DNA of 11,673 nucleotides from OMOG01 sp041485845 (GTDB lineage Bacteria; Acidobacteriota; Terriglobia; Bryobacterales; Bryobacteraceae), in assembly GCA_041485845.1 (NCBI GenBank), contig JBGPKH010000247.1, positions 1 through 11,673 on the forward strand, in the 5' to 3' direction. The position numbers and the translations under genes were made by a program. The notes beneath the pieces were generated by a model that did not search any database, had not been told where the DNA came from, and saw only the letters and a program-made list of their open reading frames with translations. The stretch's first letter is position 1, and every line of letters begins with the position of its first letter. This document shows, piece by piece, positions 5,988 to 11,673 of this stretch.

Positions 5988-6833
5988 TCAGTGCGTCATC
6001 GAGTAGATCAGGTAGTTCATGGCGATGCGAATTCCCAGGTCGGAGTACTTTGCGGGATAGAGCGGATTGTCGGCGTGCTCCCAGGAGTCGCCCAGATCCA
6101 TGTTATGGCAGATGACCACGACCAGGCGGCCCTCGCTGTCGTAGATGCCGCGCCAGTGCGGGGTCTTGCCGGTCTCGCCCTTTTCGTACGTGAGCCCGGT
6201 TTCCAGGAACAGCGCTCCGGGCACCTGGTAGCGCTGATCGAGATCGTACAGCGTGTGGTTGATGGCGTCCGAAGCTGGAATATCCACGATGGGCCGCTCG
6301 GGAAAGACCTTCTTCATGCTGGCGGCGAAGACGTCCCATTCGATTGCGCCGTGGAAATCGTCGCACATGAAGAAGCCGCCGCGCAGCAGGTATTCGCGCA
6401 TCGCCTTGGCCTGTTCGCCGGTCAGGTCCCAGTGGCCCACTTCCACGCCGTAGAGCCACGGCCAATCGAACACGTCGCCGGTGTCCAGGTCGACCGGCAT
6501 TTCCACGGATCGCGCCTGGACGCGAGTCAACCGCCGCACGGCTTGGGCAAGATGGCGGTCGGACCGTGGATAATCCATGGCCCAGTTGGATGCGCCCTCG
6601 CGCCAGGTTCCATTGAACTGGAACCCGCCGTAGTAGCGGCCCACGGGTGGGTACATCAGGCGGGCAAAGGTCCACTCCCCGGGATCGCGATAGTCCGGCG
6701 GCAGCGGAAACGAGGTGTACTCCACCGGCATGTATTCGCGGAACGGCCGCTGGAGTGCGTACACAGCGGTGAGAAGCAGGAAGCTGCCGGCGATAATGGC
6801 TCCGGCCCGGCGGAGCTGGATTGGATGAAACAC
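5988..6833 (-). CDS. DUF4159 domain protein with N-terminal membrane anchor
   Basis: This 281-residue protein resembles the DUF4159 family (PF13709). Residues about 10-27 form a single hydrophobic segment after LRR, so the protein is anchored or exported with its main domain outside the cytoplasm. Family-like motifs are WTFARLMYPP (54-63), NWAMDYPRSD (83-92), YLLRGGFFMCDDFHG (148-162) and NMDLGDSWEHAD (244-255). The segment ending in FMCDD fits the glutamine-amidotransferase-like fold proposed for the family. The biochemical role is unknown; in other bacteria such proteins are often found near MoxR/VWA gene clusters, which are not present here. The start is a GTG at 6833; an in-frame stop (TGA) lies 9 bases further upstream, so no longer version exists. 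DUF423 follows after 12 bases. Confidence 0.86.
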   Translation of the reverse strand: MFHPIQLRRAGAIIAGSFLLLTAVYALQRPFREYMPVEYTSFPLPPDYRDPGEWTFARLMYPPVGRYYGGFQFNGTWREGASNWAMDYPRSDRHLAQAVRRLTRVQARSVEMPVDLDTGDVFDWPWLYGVEVGHWDLTGEQAKAMREYLLRGGFFMCDDFHGAIEWDVFAASMKKVFPERPIVDIPASDAINHTLYDLDQRYQVPGALFLETGLTYEKGETGKTPHWRGIYDSEGRLVVVICHNMDLGDSWEHADNPLYPAKYSDLGIRIAMNYLIYSMTH

Positions 6834-6873
6834 TGGCTGTCAAGTCAAGGATACCAACTAGCGCCTGCGGCGC

Positions 6874-6907
6874 GGGGTTGGGGATTGGGGATTGGATTGG
6901 GGATTGG
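6874..6907 (+). repeat. G-rich tandem repeat (GGGATTG units), possible G-quadruplex
   Basis: About five copies of a 7-base unit close to GGGATTG lie in tandem, one shortened to GATTG. The top strand has four GGGG runs, at 6874-6877, 6880-6883, 6887-6890 and 6899-6902, with loops of TT, ATT and a longer one containing GG. This satisfies the usual pattern for an intramolecular G-quadruplex. It sits in the roughly 100-base divergent gap between the DUF4159 gene and the Tat-exported isomerase-like gene, next to a GC hairpin (GCGCC-TGC-GGCGC, 6861-6873). A role in regulating either gene is speculative; slippage-generated repeat is the simplest origin. Confidence 0.75.
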
Positions 6908-6935
6908 CGCCCGTCAATATGCTATGTTTTGGAGC

Positions 6936-7787
6936 ATGGCATCGCAAACTTCGCTTTCCCGCCGCTCCTTCCTTGCTTTAGCCGCGACGGCTCCGCTCGT
7001 GACCGCCGCGCCGCAGGGTAAGCGCATCCCCATCGGCCTGGAACTCTACTCCGTCCGCGACGAGCTCAGCAAGGACCTCAAGGGCACCGTCACCGCAGTC
7101 GCCAAAATGGGTTATGAGGTGGTTGAGTTCTTCTCGCCCTATTTCAGTTGGACGCCGGAGTACGCCAAGGAAGTGAAAAAGCTGATGGACGACCTCGGCA
7201 TTCGCTGCAATTCCACGCATAACGGCGCCAACGCCTTCAACGGTGACGGCATCGCGAAGGCCATCGACCTCAACAAGACGCTGGGGGCGAAGTTCATCGT
7301 GATGGCCAGCGCCGGCCGCGTGGACCCCGGCCTCGACGGCTGGAAGAAAGTCAGCGACACCCTCACCCAGGCCGCGGAGAAGTTTCGCGCCGCCGGATTG
7401 CGCGCCGGCTACCACAATCACCAGGCGGAGTTCAAACCTCTGGATGGCAAGCGCCCCATCGAGGTGATCGCCGCCAACACGCCCAAGGACTTCATGCTGC
7501 AGCTCGACGTGGGCACCTGCGTGGAAGTGGGCTCCGATCCGGTGGCGTGGATCGAGGCCAATCCGGGCCGCATCAACTGCCTGCACTGTAAGGACTGGGC
7601 GCCGGGCGAAGGCAAAGGCTACCGCGTTCTGTTCGGCGAAGGCGACTCGCCCTGGAAGCCGGTTTTCCAGGCCGCCGAATCTACCGGCGGCGTAGAGTAC
7701 TACCTGATCGAACAGGAAGGCAGTCGCTTTCCGGCGCTCGAGACCGCCGAGCGCTGCCTCGCCGCCTGGAAAAAAATGCGCGCCTGA
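6936..7787 (+). CDS. Tat-exported sugar phosphate isomerase/epimerase-like TIM barrel
   Basis: This 283-residue protein has the xylose-isomerase-like TIM-barrel fold (AP endonuclease family 2 superfamily). A twin-arginine signal is clear: SLSRRSFLALAATAPLVTAAP at the N-terminus, with Arg9-Arg10 and an Ala-rich h-region. It should therefore be exported folded, probably with metal bound. Barrel motifs in order are GLELYSVRDEL (34-44), GYEVVEFFSPYF (59-70), AGYHNHQAEF (157-166), LQLDVGTCVEVG (189-200, Asp191), CLHCKDW (215-221, His217) and YYLIEQEGS (255-263). The Asp, His and Glu residues fit the family's metal site. The substrate is unknown; related proteins act on inositols, ketoses or modified glucosides. 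ATG 6936 is preferred because it gives a standard Tat leader; ATG 6924 would add four residues. Confidence 0.92.
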   Translation: MASQTSLSRRSFLALAATAPLVTAAPQGKRIPIGLELYSVRDELSKDLKGTVTAVAKMGYEVVEFFSPYFSWTPEYAKEVKKLMDDLGIRCNSTHNGANAFNGDGIAKAIDLNKTLGAKFIVMASAGRVDPGLDGWKKVSDTLTQAAEKFRAAGLRAGYHNHQAEFKPLDGKRPIEVIAANTPKDFMLQLDVGTCVEVGSDPVAWIEANPGRINCLHCKDWAPGEGKGYRVLFGEGDSPWKPVFQAAESTGGVEYYLIEQEGSRFPALETAERCLAAWKKMRA

Positions 7788-7815
7788 CGCGAGAGGACGC
7801 GGGAGGACGCGAGAG
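7786..7815. repeat. Three tandem copies of a 10-base unit at the end of the isomerase gene
   Basis: GACGCGAGAG, GACGCGGGAG and GACGCGAGAG follow one another, the middle copy differing at one base. The first copy overlaps the TGA stop codon of the isomerase-like gene. It is a short direct repeat of the kind produced by replication slippage. It has no inverted symmetry and no T-run, so it is not a terminator. Confidence 0.8.
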
Positions 7816-8144
7816 GCCTCGCCGCTCCGTTGCGATCTTTCTGACGATATCGCCGTGAGCGGAGGCGGCTCGTTTGGCGCGTGGATCGCGTAGCATCGCC
7901 GGCGCGCCGAAGTGTGCTGTTTGGGAGGAGTTTGGAACCCGGCCAGCCACTTCTACGTGTCGTGGACTTATGTGGCGAAGTGGATCGGCTATCGGCCGTA
8001 TAGGCTGTTGGGCTATGATCGGTGATGAGATTTCCCCAAGTTGCGTTATCGCGACTCGCTAGCGTCTAACCGAGAACAAAACAAGCCGGCCGTGTCTCCG
8101 TTGCGACGGGAATTGGCATCACCAAGACAAAAAAGGAGTTCCTA
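7816..8144. other. Intergenic region with a possible decayed reading frame
   Basis: About 330 bases separate the isomerase-like gene from the secreted esterase, with no convincing gene. From the stop codon near 7894 to the TGA near 8024 on the plus strand there is an open stretch of about 43 codons. Its second half (WNPASHFYVSWTYVAKW, then IGYRPYRLLGYDR) is rich in aromatic residues and looks more like real protein than the surrounding frames. It has no proper start with a ribosome binding site and no recognised family, so it may be a remnant of a lost gene or chance. The last part of the region contains the ribosome binding site of the esterase. I see no tRNA and no strong terminator. Confidence 0.3.
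8133..8144 (+). promoter_or_regulatory. Strong ribosome binding site of the secreted esterase
   Basis: AAGGAG at 8133-8138 lies 6 bases before ATG 8145, in an A-rich context (AAAAAAGGAG). It is one of the few clear Shine-Dalgarno sites in the window and fixes the start codon. Confidence 0.85.
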
Positions 8145-9272
8145 ATGTTCCGTCTTCCAAGCATCGCGTTCTTGATCGGCCTGATGACAGGCTTAGATCC
8201 GGCAATGGCCCAAACTCCGGCCGCGGCCGCACGTCCAGCGCGCCCGACGCCGCCCACCCGCGAACCGAACACCCCCGGTTATGTCACGGCGAAAGAATTA
8301 CCCGACGGCGCCAATGCTCCGGCAAAGGCCGACGGAAACTTCATCCTCGGCCCCACGCACAACCCCGCGCCGGAGATGACCGTGCAGGAAGGTGTGCCGC
8401 AGGGAACGGTCTTCAACTTCACCATGGAATCGGCCGACAGCAAAATCTATCCCGGTATCGCGCGCGAGGCCAACACCTTTGCCAGGACAGACCCCACGGA
8501 CCCCACTAAACTGGTAGTCACAAGCCACTCCGCGCCCTACACTCGCCGAGTGGCTGTGTATGTCCCCAAACAATACGTCCCCGGCACGGCCGCGCCGTTC
8601 ATCGTCGGGGCGGATGGACCTGACCGCGCATTGTTCACGGCCCTGGACAATCTGATCGCCCAGCACCGGGTGCCGGTGATGATTGCCATCTCCATAGGCA
8701 ACGGCGGGGGCGACGCCCAGGGAAGCGAGCGCGGCCTGGAATACGACACGATGTCAGGCCTGTACGCGGAGTTCGTCGAGAAAGAAGTGCTGCCTCTCGT
8801 GGAGAAGCAATACAACGTGAAACTGACCAAAGATCCCGAGGGCCGGGCGACGATGGGCGGCAGCTCCGGCGGCTCGTGCGCCTTAATCATGGCGTGGTAT
8901 CACCCGGAGCTATACCACCGCGTTCTCACCTACTCGGGCACCTACGTGAACCAGCAGTGGCCGTCAACCTCCGAGACCCCCCACGGCGCATGGGAGTTCC
9001 ATGAACACCTCATCCCCAGCAGCCCGGCCAAGCCGCTGCGCACCTGGATGGAAGTTGGCGACAGGGACAATCTCATCACGCGCGACAACATGCACGACTG
9101 GGTCCTCGCCAATGAGAACATGGCCAAAGTGCTGGCGGCCAAGGGCTATCATTATCAATTTGTATTTGCGCGTAACGCCGGGCACACCGACCGCGCCGTG
9201 AAACAACAAACTCTGCCCGAGGCTCTGGAATATGTATGGCAGGGGTACCCTATCGCGGGGCCGGGGAATTGA
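8145..9272 (+). CDS. Secreted esterase of the Fes/esterase-D (alpha/beta-hydrolase) type
   Basis: This 375-residue protein begins with a Sec signal peptide (about residues 1-22, cleavage probable after AMA), then an Ala/Pro-rich linker to about residue 43. It is therefore periplasmic or secreted. The catalytic domain resembles the putative esterase family (PF00756: Fes, esterase D, feruloyl esterase modules). The nucleophile elbow is MGGSSGGSC (237-245), with Ser241 as the likely nucleophile. The acid is probably Asp306 or Asp308 (MEVGDRDNL) and the His is 347 (RNAGHTDR). The segment before the domain (APEMTVQEGVPQGTVFNF) recalls the N-terminal beta region of Fes-like proteins. The substrate could be a siderophore, a feruloyl or acetyl ester on plant polymers, or another ester; the sequence does not decide. 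It appears to be a single-gene unit. Confidence 0.92.
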   Translation: MFRLPSIAFLIGLMTGLDPAMAQTPAAAARPARPTPPTREPNTPGYVTAKELPDGANAPAKADGNFILGPTHNPAPEMTVQEGVPQGTVFNFTMESADSKIYPGIAREANTFARTDPTDPTKLVVTSHSAPYTRRVAVYVPKQYVPGTAAPFIVGADGPDRALFTALDNLIAQHRVPVMIAISIGNGGGDAQGSERGLEYDTMSGLYAEFVEKEVLPLVEKQYNVKLTKDPEGRATMGGSSGGSCALIMAWYHPELYHRVLTYSGTYVNQQWPSTSETPHGAWEFHEHLIPSSPAKPLRTWMEVGDRDNLITRDNMHDWVLANENMAKVLAAKGYHYQFVFARNAGHTDRAVKQQTLPEALEYVWQGYPIAGPGN

Positions 9273-9293
9273 TTTGAGCAGTGTCGCGTTGGC

Positions 9294-9449
9294 CTACTGC
9301 GTTGGAATCTCTGGTGCGAAGTCTGTCAGTCTTGTGCCGGGGACGTCGAGGCCGGTGATACTGAATTCTCCCTTCGGGTTGGTCTTCGATTGGTGAGAAA
9401 AGCCAACGCACGAAGGCGGCTTACACCAACTGCTCCGACCGCCCTGAGT
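9294..9449 (-). pseudogene. Possible remnant of a protein C-terminus
   Basis: On the minus strand, a frame open from the TGA at 9450-9452 to the TAG at 9294-9296 encodes 51 residues. Its second half reads like a genuine protein end: SKTNPKGEFSITGLDVPG, then TRLTDFAPEIPTQ. The pattern TNPKGEFSITGL recalls the strand-turn-strand of carboxypeptidase-regulatory-like or other beta-sandwich repeats, but this is only a resemblance. There is no ATG or GTG start and no ribosome binding site, and upstream on that strand lies the methyltransferase on the opposite strand, so any complete gene has been lost. It could also be part of a dispersed repeat. It occupies most of the 242-base gap between the esterase and the methyltransferase. 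Confidence 0.3.
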
Positions 9450-9502
9450 TCACCGGTCGCTTGCCCGAGCGTGCAAAGCCAGCGGAGTCCGGGCCACCGC
9501 CC

Positions 9503-9514
9503 TACAATCGAAAC
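9503..9514 (+). promoter_or_regulatory. Candidate -10 element of a leaderless methyltransferase transcript
   Basis: TACAAT at 9503-9508 matches the -10 consensus in five of six positions and ends 6 bases before ATG 9515. No Shine-Dalgarno sequence lies between them. This arrangement is typical of leaderless transcripts that start at the initiation codon. No good -35 hexamer is seen at 16-18 bases upstream. Confidence 0.4.
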
Positions 9515-10267
9515 ATGACCCGTGAATGGAACCCCGGCCTCTACGAATCGAGTCACTCCTTCGTATGGGAATATGGCCGCGACCTGCTCGGCCTGCTCGC
9601 CCCGCAGCCCGGCGAGCGCATCCTCGATGTCGGCTGCGGCACCGGCCAACTCACCTCCGAGATCGCCCGCGGCGGCGCGCAGGTCGTGGGCATCGACAGT
9701 TCCACAGCGATGATCGGCCAGGCCGCCGCCAATTTCCCCGGCCTCCGTTTCGCGCTCCAGGATGTCAGCGCCATGCAGTACCGCGAAGAGTTCGACGCGG
9801 TGTTTTCGAATGCCGCGCTGCATTGGGTTCTGCGCGCCGAAGGGGCGGTCCGCGCCATGGCCGCGGCGCTCAAGCCCGGCGGCCGCTTGGTCGCGGAGTT
9901 CGGCGGGCAGGGGAATATCCGCGCGCTGCTGGAAGCCGTCCGCCAGGCCTTGATTTCGAAGCTGGGCTCCGCGCCCGAGCGCCTGAATCCCTGGTTTTTC
10001 CCCAGCGTCGGCGAGTACGCGGCCATACTCGAGCGGCACGGATTGGAAGTCGCCTTCGCCGCCCTCTTCGACCGTCTCACGGCGCTGGAAGGCGGGCCGA
10101 AAGGCCTCGCGAACTGGTTCGCCATGTTCGGCGGCCCGATCGCCGAAGAGCTGCGGCAGCCCGAGTTTGTAGACCTGGTCGAGCAGTTTGCCGCGCCCCA
10201 TCTGCTCCGCGACGGTTCGTGGTTCGCCGACTACCGCCGCCTGCGCATCGTGGCGCGCAAGCAATAA
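9515..10267 (+). CDS. Class I SAM-dependent methyltransferase
   Basis: This 250-residue protein is a Rossmann-fold methyltransferase. Motif I is ILDVGCGTGQLT (36-47). The acidic residue at the end of strand 2 is Asp61 (VVGIDSST). Asp83 (LQDVSAM) contacts the adenine in this fold. Motif IV is FDAVFSNAALHWV (93-105), and KPGGRLVAEFGG (120-131) marks strand 5. The NAALHW signature and overall length resemble trans-aconitate methyltransferase-like and ubiquinone/menaquinone-type enzymes, but the substrate is not determined by these motifs. It is cytoplasmic. ATG 9515 is chosen because family-like sequence starts there (MTREWNPGLYESSHSFV) and a -10-like hexamer lies just upstream; an upstream TTG at 9461 would add 18 unlikely residues. 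The permease gene follows after 37 bases on the same strand. Confidence 0.93.
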   Translation: MTREWNPGLYESSHSFVWEYGRDLLGLLAPQPGERILDVGCGTGQLTSEIARGGAQVVGIDSSTAMIGQAAANFPGLRFALQDVSAMQYREEFDAVFSNAALHWVLRAEGAVRAMAAALKPGGRLVAEFGGQGNIRALLEAVRQALISKLGSAPERLNPWFFPSVGEYAAILERHGLEVAFAALFDRLTALEGGPKGLANWFAMFGGPIAEELRQPEFVDLVEQFAAPHLLRDGSWFADYRRLRIVARKQ

Positions 10268-10304
10268 TGCAACTAATAGGCCGCCTCCGTCGTAATCGGA
10301 AACA

Positions 10305-11673
10305 ATGGGTAACGAACTTCGCTACGCCTTCCGTGGGCTTGCGCGCGACCGGGCCTTCGCCGCCATGGTGGTGCTCAGCCTCGCCCTGGGTATCGGCGCC
10401 AATACCGCCATCTTTTCGTTGATCCACGGCGTGCTGCTGCGCCCCCCGGCGTTCCGCGATCCGGACCGCCTGGTGGCGATGACCCAGGTCGTTCCCAAGT
10501 TCGCCAAACTCTACCCGGCGCTTCCCATCAACGTCGCCGAACTGTTCGAATGGCGCCGGCAGGTGACGTCGCTGGAGAGCATCGGCGCGGCGCAGCCTGC
10601 TTCATTCAACCTGACGGGAGAGGGCGACCCGGAATTGATCGCGGGCGCAGAAGTGTCCGCCAACATCTTCGCGGTGTTGGGCGTCGGGCTGCGGCTGGGC
10701 CGCTCCTTTGCCGAGGGCGAGGATCCCGACGGTCACGACCGCGTGGTGCTCCTGGCCGATTCTCTGTGGCGCCGCCGCTTCCGTTCCGACCCTTCCATCG
10801 TGGGCCGCGACATCCTGCTCAACGACCGCAAGCACCTGGTGGCCGGCGTGCTTCCGCCTTCTTTCCGCCTGCCTCTCAGCTCCCAATTCATCGCAGCCTC
10901 AGCCGCGGGGAAGACCGAGATCTTCAAACCCCTGGGCTACGAAGCCAACGATTTGAAGCTGCGGGCTAATAACTTCAACTACTGGGCCATCGGGCGGCTG
11001 CGTCCAGGAGTCTCTCTACCCAAGGCGCTGGCGGAGCTGAACCTGATTCAGGCCGGCATCTCCGCCAGGATCCCGGACAATCTCGACCTGCATGCCAACA
11101 TGGTGTCCCTCCAGGAGCAGATGGCCGGCGACGTGCGGCGCGGGCTGGTGCTGGTGATGGCCGCGGTGGGTGCGGTGCTGCTGGTGCTGTGGGTCAATCT
11201 GGCGAACCTCTCGCTGGTTCGCGCGGCGGGACGGGCGCGCGATGCGGCCATTCGCACCGCGCTGGGCGCGAGCCGCTGGCGGCTGATGTGGACGTCGCTG
11301 GCCGAGAGCCTGACGCTCGCGCTGGCCGGCGGCGCGCTCGGCGTCGCGCTGGCATACTGGGGCGTCCAGGCGCTGCTCGCGGGAGCCCCCATCGGCTTGC
11401 CGCGATTGAATGAGGTCCACGTGGACGCCCGCGTCCTTTTCTTCGCCCTGGCGATCTCACTCGGCGGCGGCGCCATCCTGGGGATCCTCCCGGCGCTGCG
11501 GAGCGCCGCGGCAGCGCCCTTCGAAGTGTTGAAATCCGGCAGCCGCACGAACAACGAAGGCCGCAGCGGATTGCGTCTGCGCACCACCCTGGTGGGCCTG
11601 GGAGTGGGTTTGAGCGCCGCGCTGCTGGTGACTGCCGGTCTGCTGATCTCGAGCTTCGTGCGCGTGATGACCA
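10305..11673 (+). CDS. ADOP-type FtsX/MacB-like permease (3' end beyond the window)
   Basis: The frame runs from ATG 10305 to the right edge without a stop, 456 residues so far; full-length family members are about 800. The N-terminus is cytoplasmic (MGNELRYAFRGLARDRAF), then a membrane helix with the hallmark LALGIGANTAIFSLIHGVLL (26-45) and RDPDRLV. Residues about 55-275 form the MacB-like periplasmic core domain. An FtsX domain follows, with helices at about 282-305, 333-360 and 376-400 and the cytoplasmic signature RARDAAIRTALGASRWRLM (310-328). A further helix near 428-450 starts the second half. This duplicated layout, with no ATPase gene next to it in the window, fits the acidobacterial duplicated orphan permease group. 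The exported substrate is unknown. The start has only a weak ribosome binding site (GGAAACA). Confidence 0.93.
   Translation, partial: MGNELRYAFRGLARDRAFAAMVVLSLALGIGANTAIFSLIHGVLLRPPAFRDPDRLVAMTQVVPKFAKLYPALPINVAELFEWRRQVTSLESIGAAQPASFNLTGEGDPELIAGAEVSANIFAVLGVGLRLGRSFAEGEDPDGHDRVVLLADSLWRRRFRSDPSIVGRDILLNDRKHLVAGVLPPSFRLPLSSQFIAASAAGKTEIFKPLGYEANDLKLRANNFNYWAIGRLRPGVSLPKALAELNLIQAGISARIPDNLDLHANMVSLQEQMAGDVRRGLVLVMAAVGAVLLVLWVNLANLSLVRAAGRARDAAIRTALGASRWRLMWTSLAESLTLALAGGALGVALAYWGVQALLAGAPIGLPRLNEVHVDARVLFFALAISLGGGAILGILPALRSAAAAPFEVLKSGSRTNNEGRSGLRLRTTLVGLGVGLSAALLVTAGLLISSFVRVMT

Noticed and set aside
5835..6935. N-terminal extension of the isomerase-like gene by 367 residues
   Set aside because: It is antisense to DUF423 and DUF4159 and precedes a perfect Tat leader at 6936, so the open frame is a GC artefact.
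9326..10264. A 312-residue minus-strand frame over the methyltransferase
   Set aside because: The plus strand encodes all methyltransferase motifs; the minus frame is compositionally a shadow.
1..11673. CRISPR array, tRNA, rRNA, transposase or phage genes
   Set aside because: No regularly spaced repeats, cloverleaf-like segments, transposase motifs or integrase signatures were found on reading both strands; absence by eye is not exhaustive.

Overview
The window looks like a chromosomal stretch from a GC-rich bacterium, most probably an Acidobacteriota member of the Bryobacterales/Solibacter type. The main clue is the truncated permease at the right edge: an FtsX/MacB-type protein of the kind first named 'acidobacterial duplicated orphan permease' (ADOP). 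Supporting clues are strong GC bias at third codon positions, a Tat-exported sugar-isomerase-like protein, a DUF4159 protein, and an intergenic element made of three adjacent hairpins. The assignment is inference from gene content, not from a marker gene.

Layout, left to right. 3-128 (+): C-terminus of an unidentified protein. 199-1840 (+): phosphate-transport pair, a DUF47/PhoU-like regulator followed after 4 bases by a Pit-type permease. 1848-6833: eight coding units on the minus strand. In transcription order these are a membrane-anchored DUF4159 protein and a small DUF423 membrane protein; an AbrB/PIN (VapBC-like) toxin-antitoxin pair whose PIN gene is split by a frameshift; an RNB-family ribonuclease overlapping a DinB-like protein by one base (TAATG); a cluster of three hairpins; and an exported alpha/beta hydrolase. 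6834-6935 is a divergent intergenic region with a G-rich tandem repeat. 6936-7787 (+): Tat-exported xylose-isomerase-like TIM barrel. 7788-8144: a long intergenic region with a 10-base repeat and a possible gene remnant. 8145-9272 (+): secreted esterase of the Fes/esterase-D type. 9273-9514: intergenic, with a second possible remnant on the minus strand. 9515-10267 (+): SAM-dependent methyltransferase. 10305 to the edge (+): the ADOP-type permease.

Functional reading. DUF47 with Pit should form a low-affinity phosphate uptake unit. The RNase, DinB and hydrolase genes may be co-transcribed, but their functions do not form an obvious pathway. The AbrB gene keeps a near-palindromic candidate operator and is intact, while its PIN partner is interrupted, so the pair may be a decaying toxin-antitoxin locus or may contain a sequencing error. 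The + strand genes from 6936 onward look like separate single-gene units: envelope or secreted enzymes, a methyltransferase and a permease.

I see no CRISPR array, tRNA, rRNA, transposase or phage gene. I also do not see a clearly new multi-gene system. The observations most worth checking are the split PIN gene with its intact antitoxin, the triple-hairpin element, the Asp-to-Gln change in the RNase active-site motif, the G-quadruplex-like repeat, and two short decayed-looking frames.
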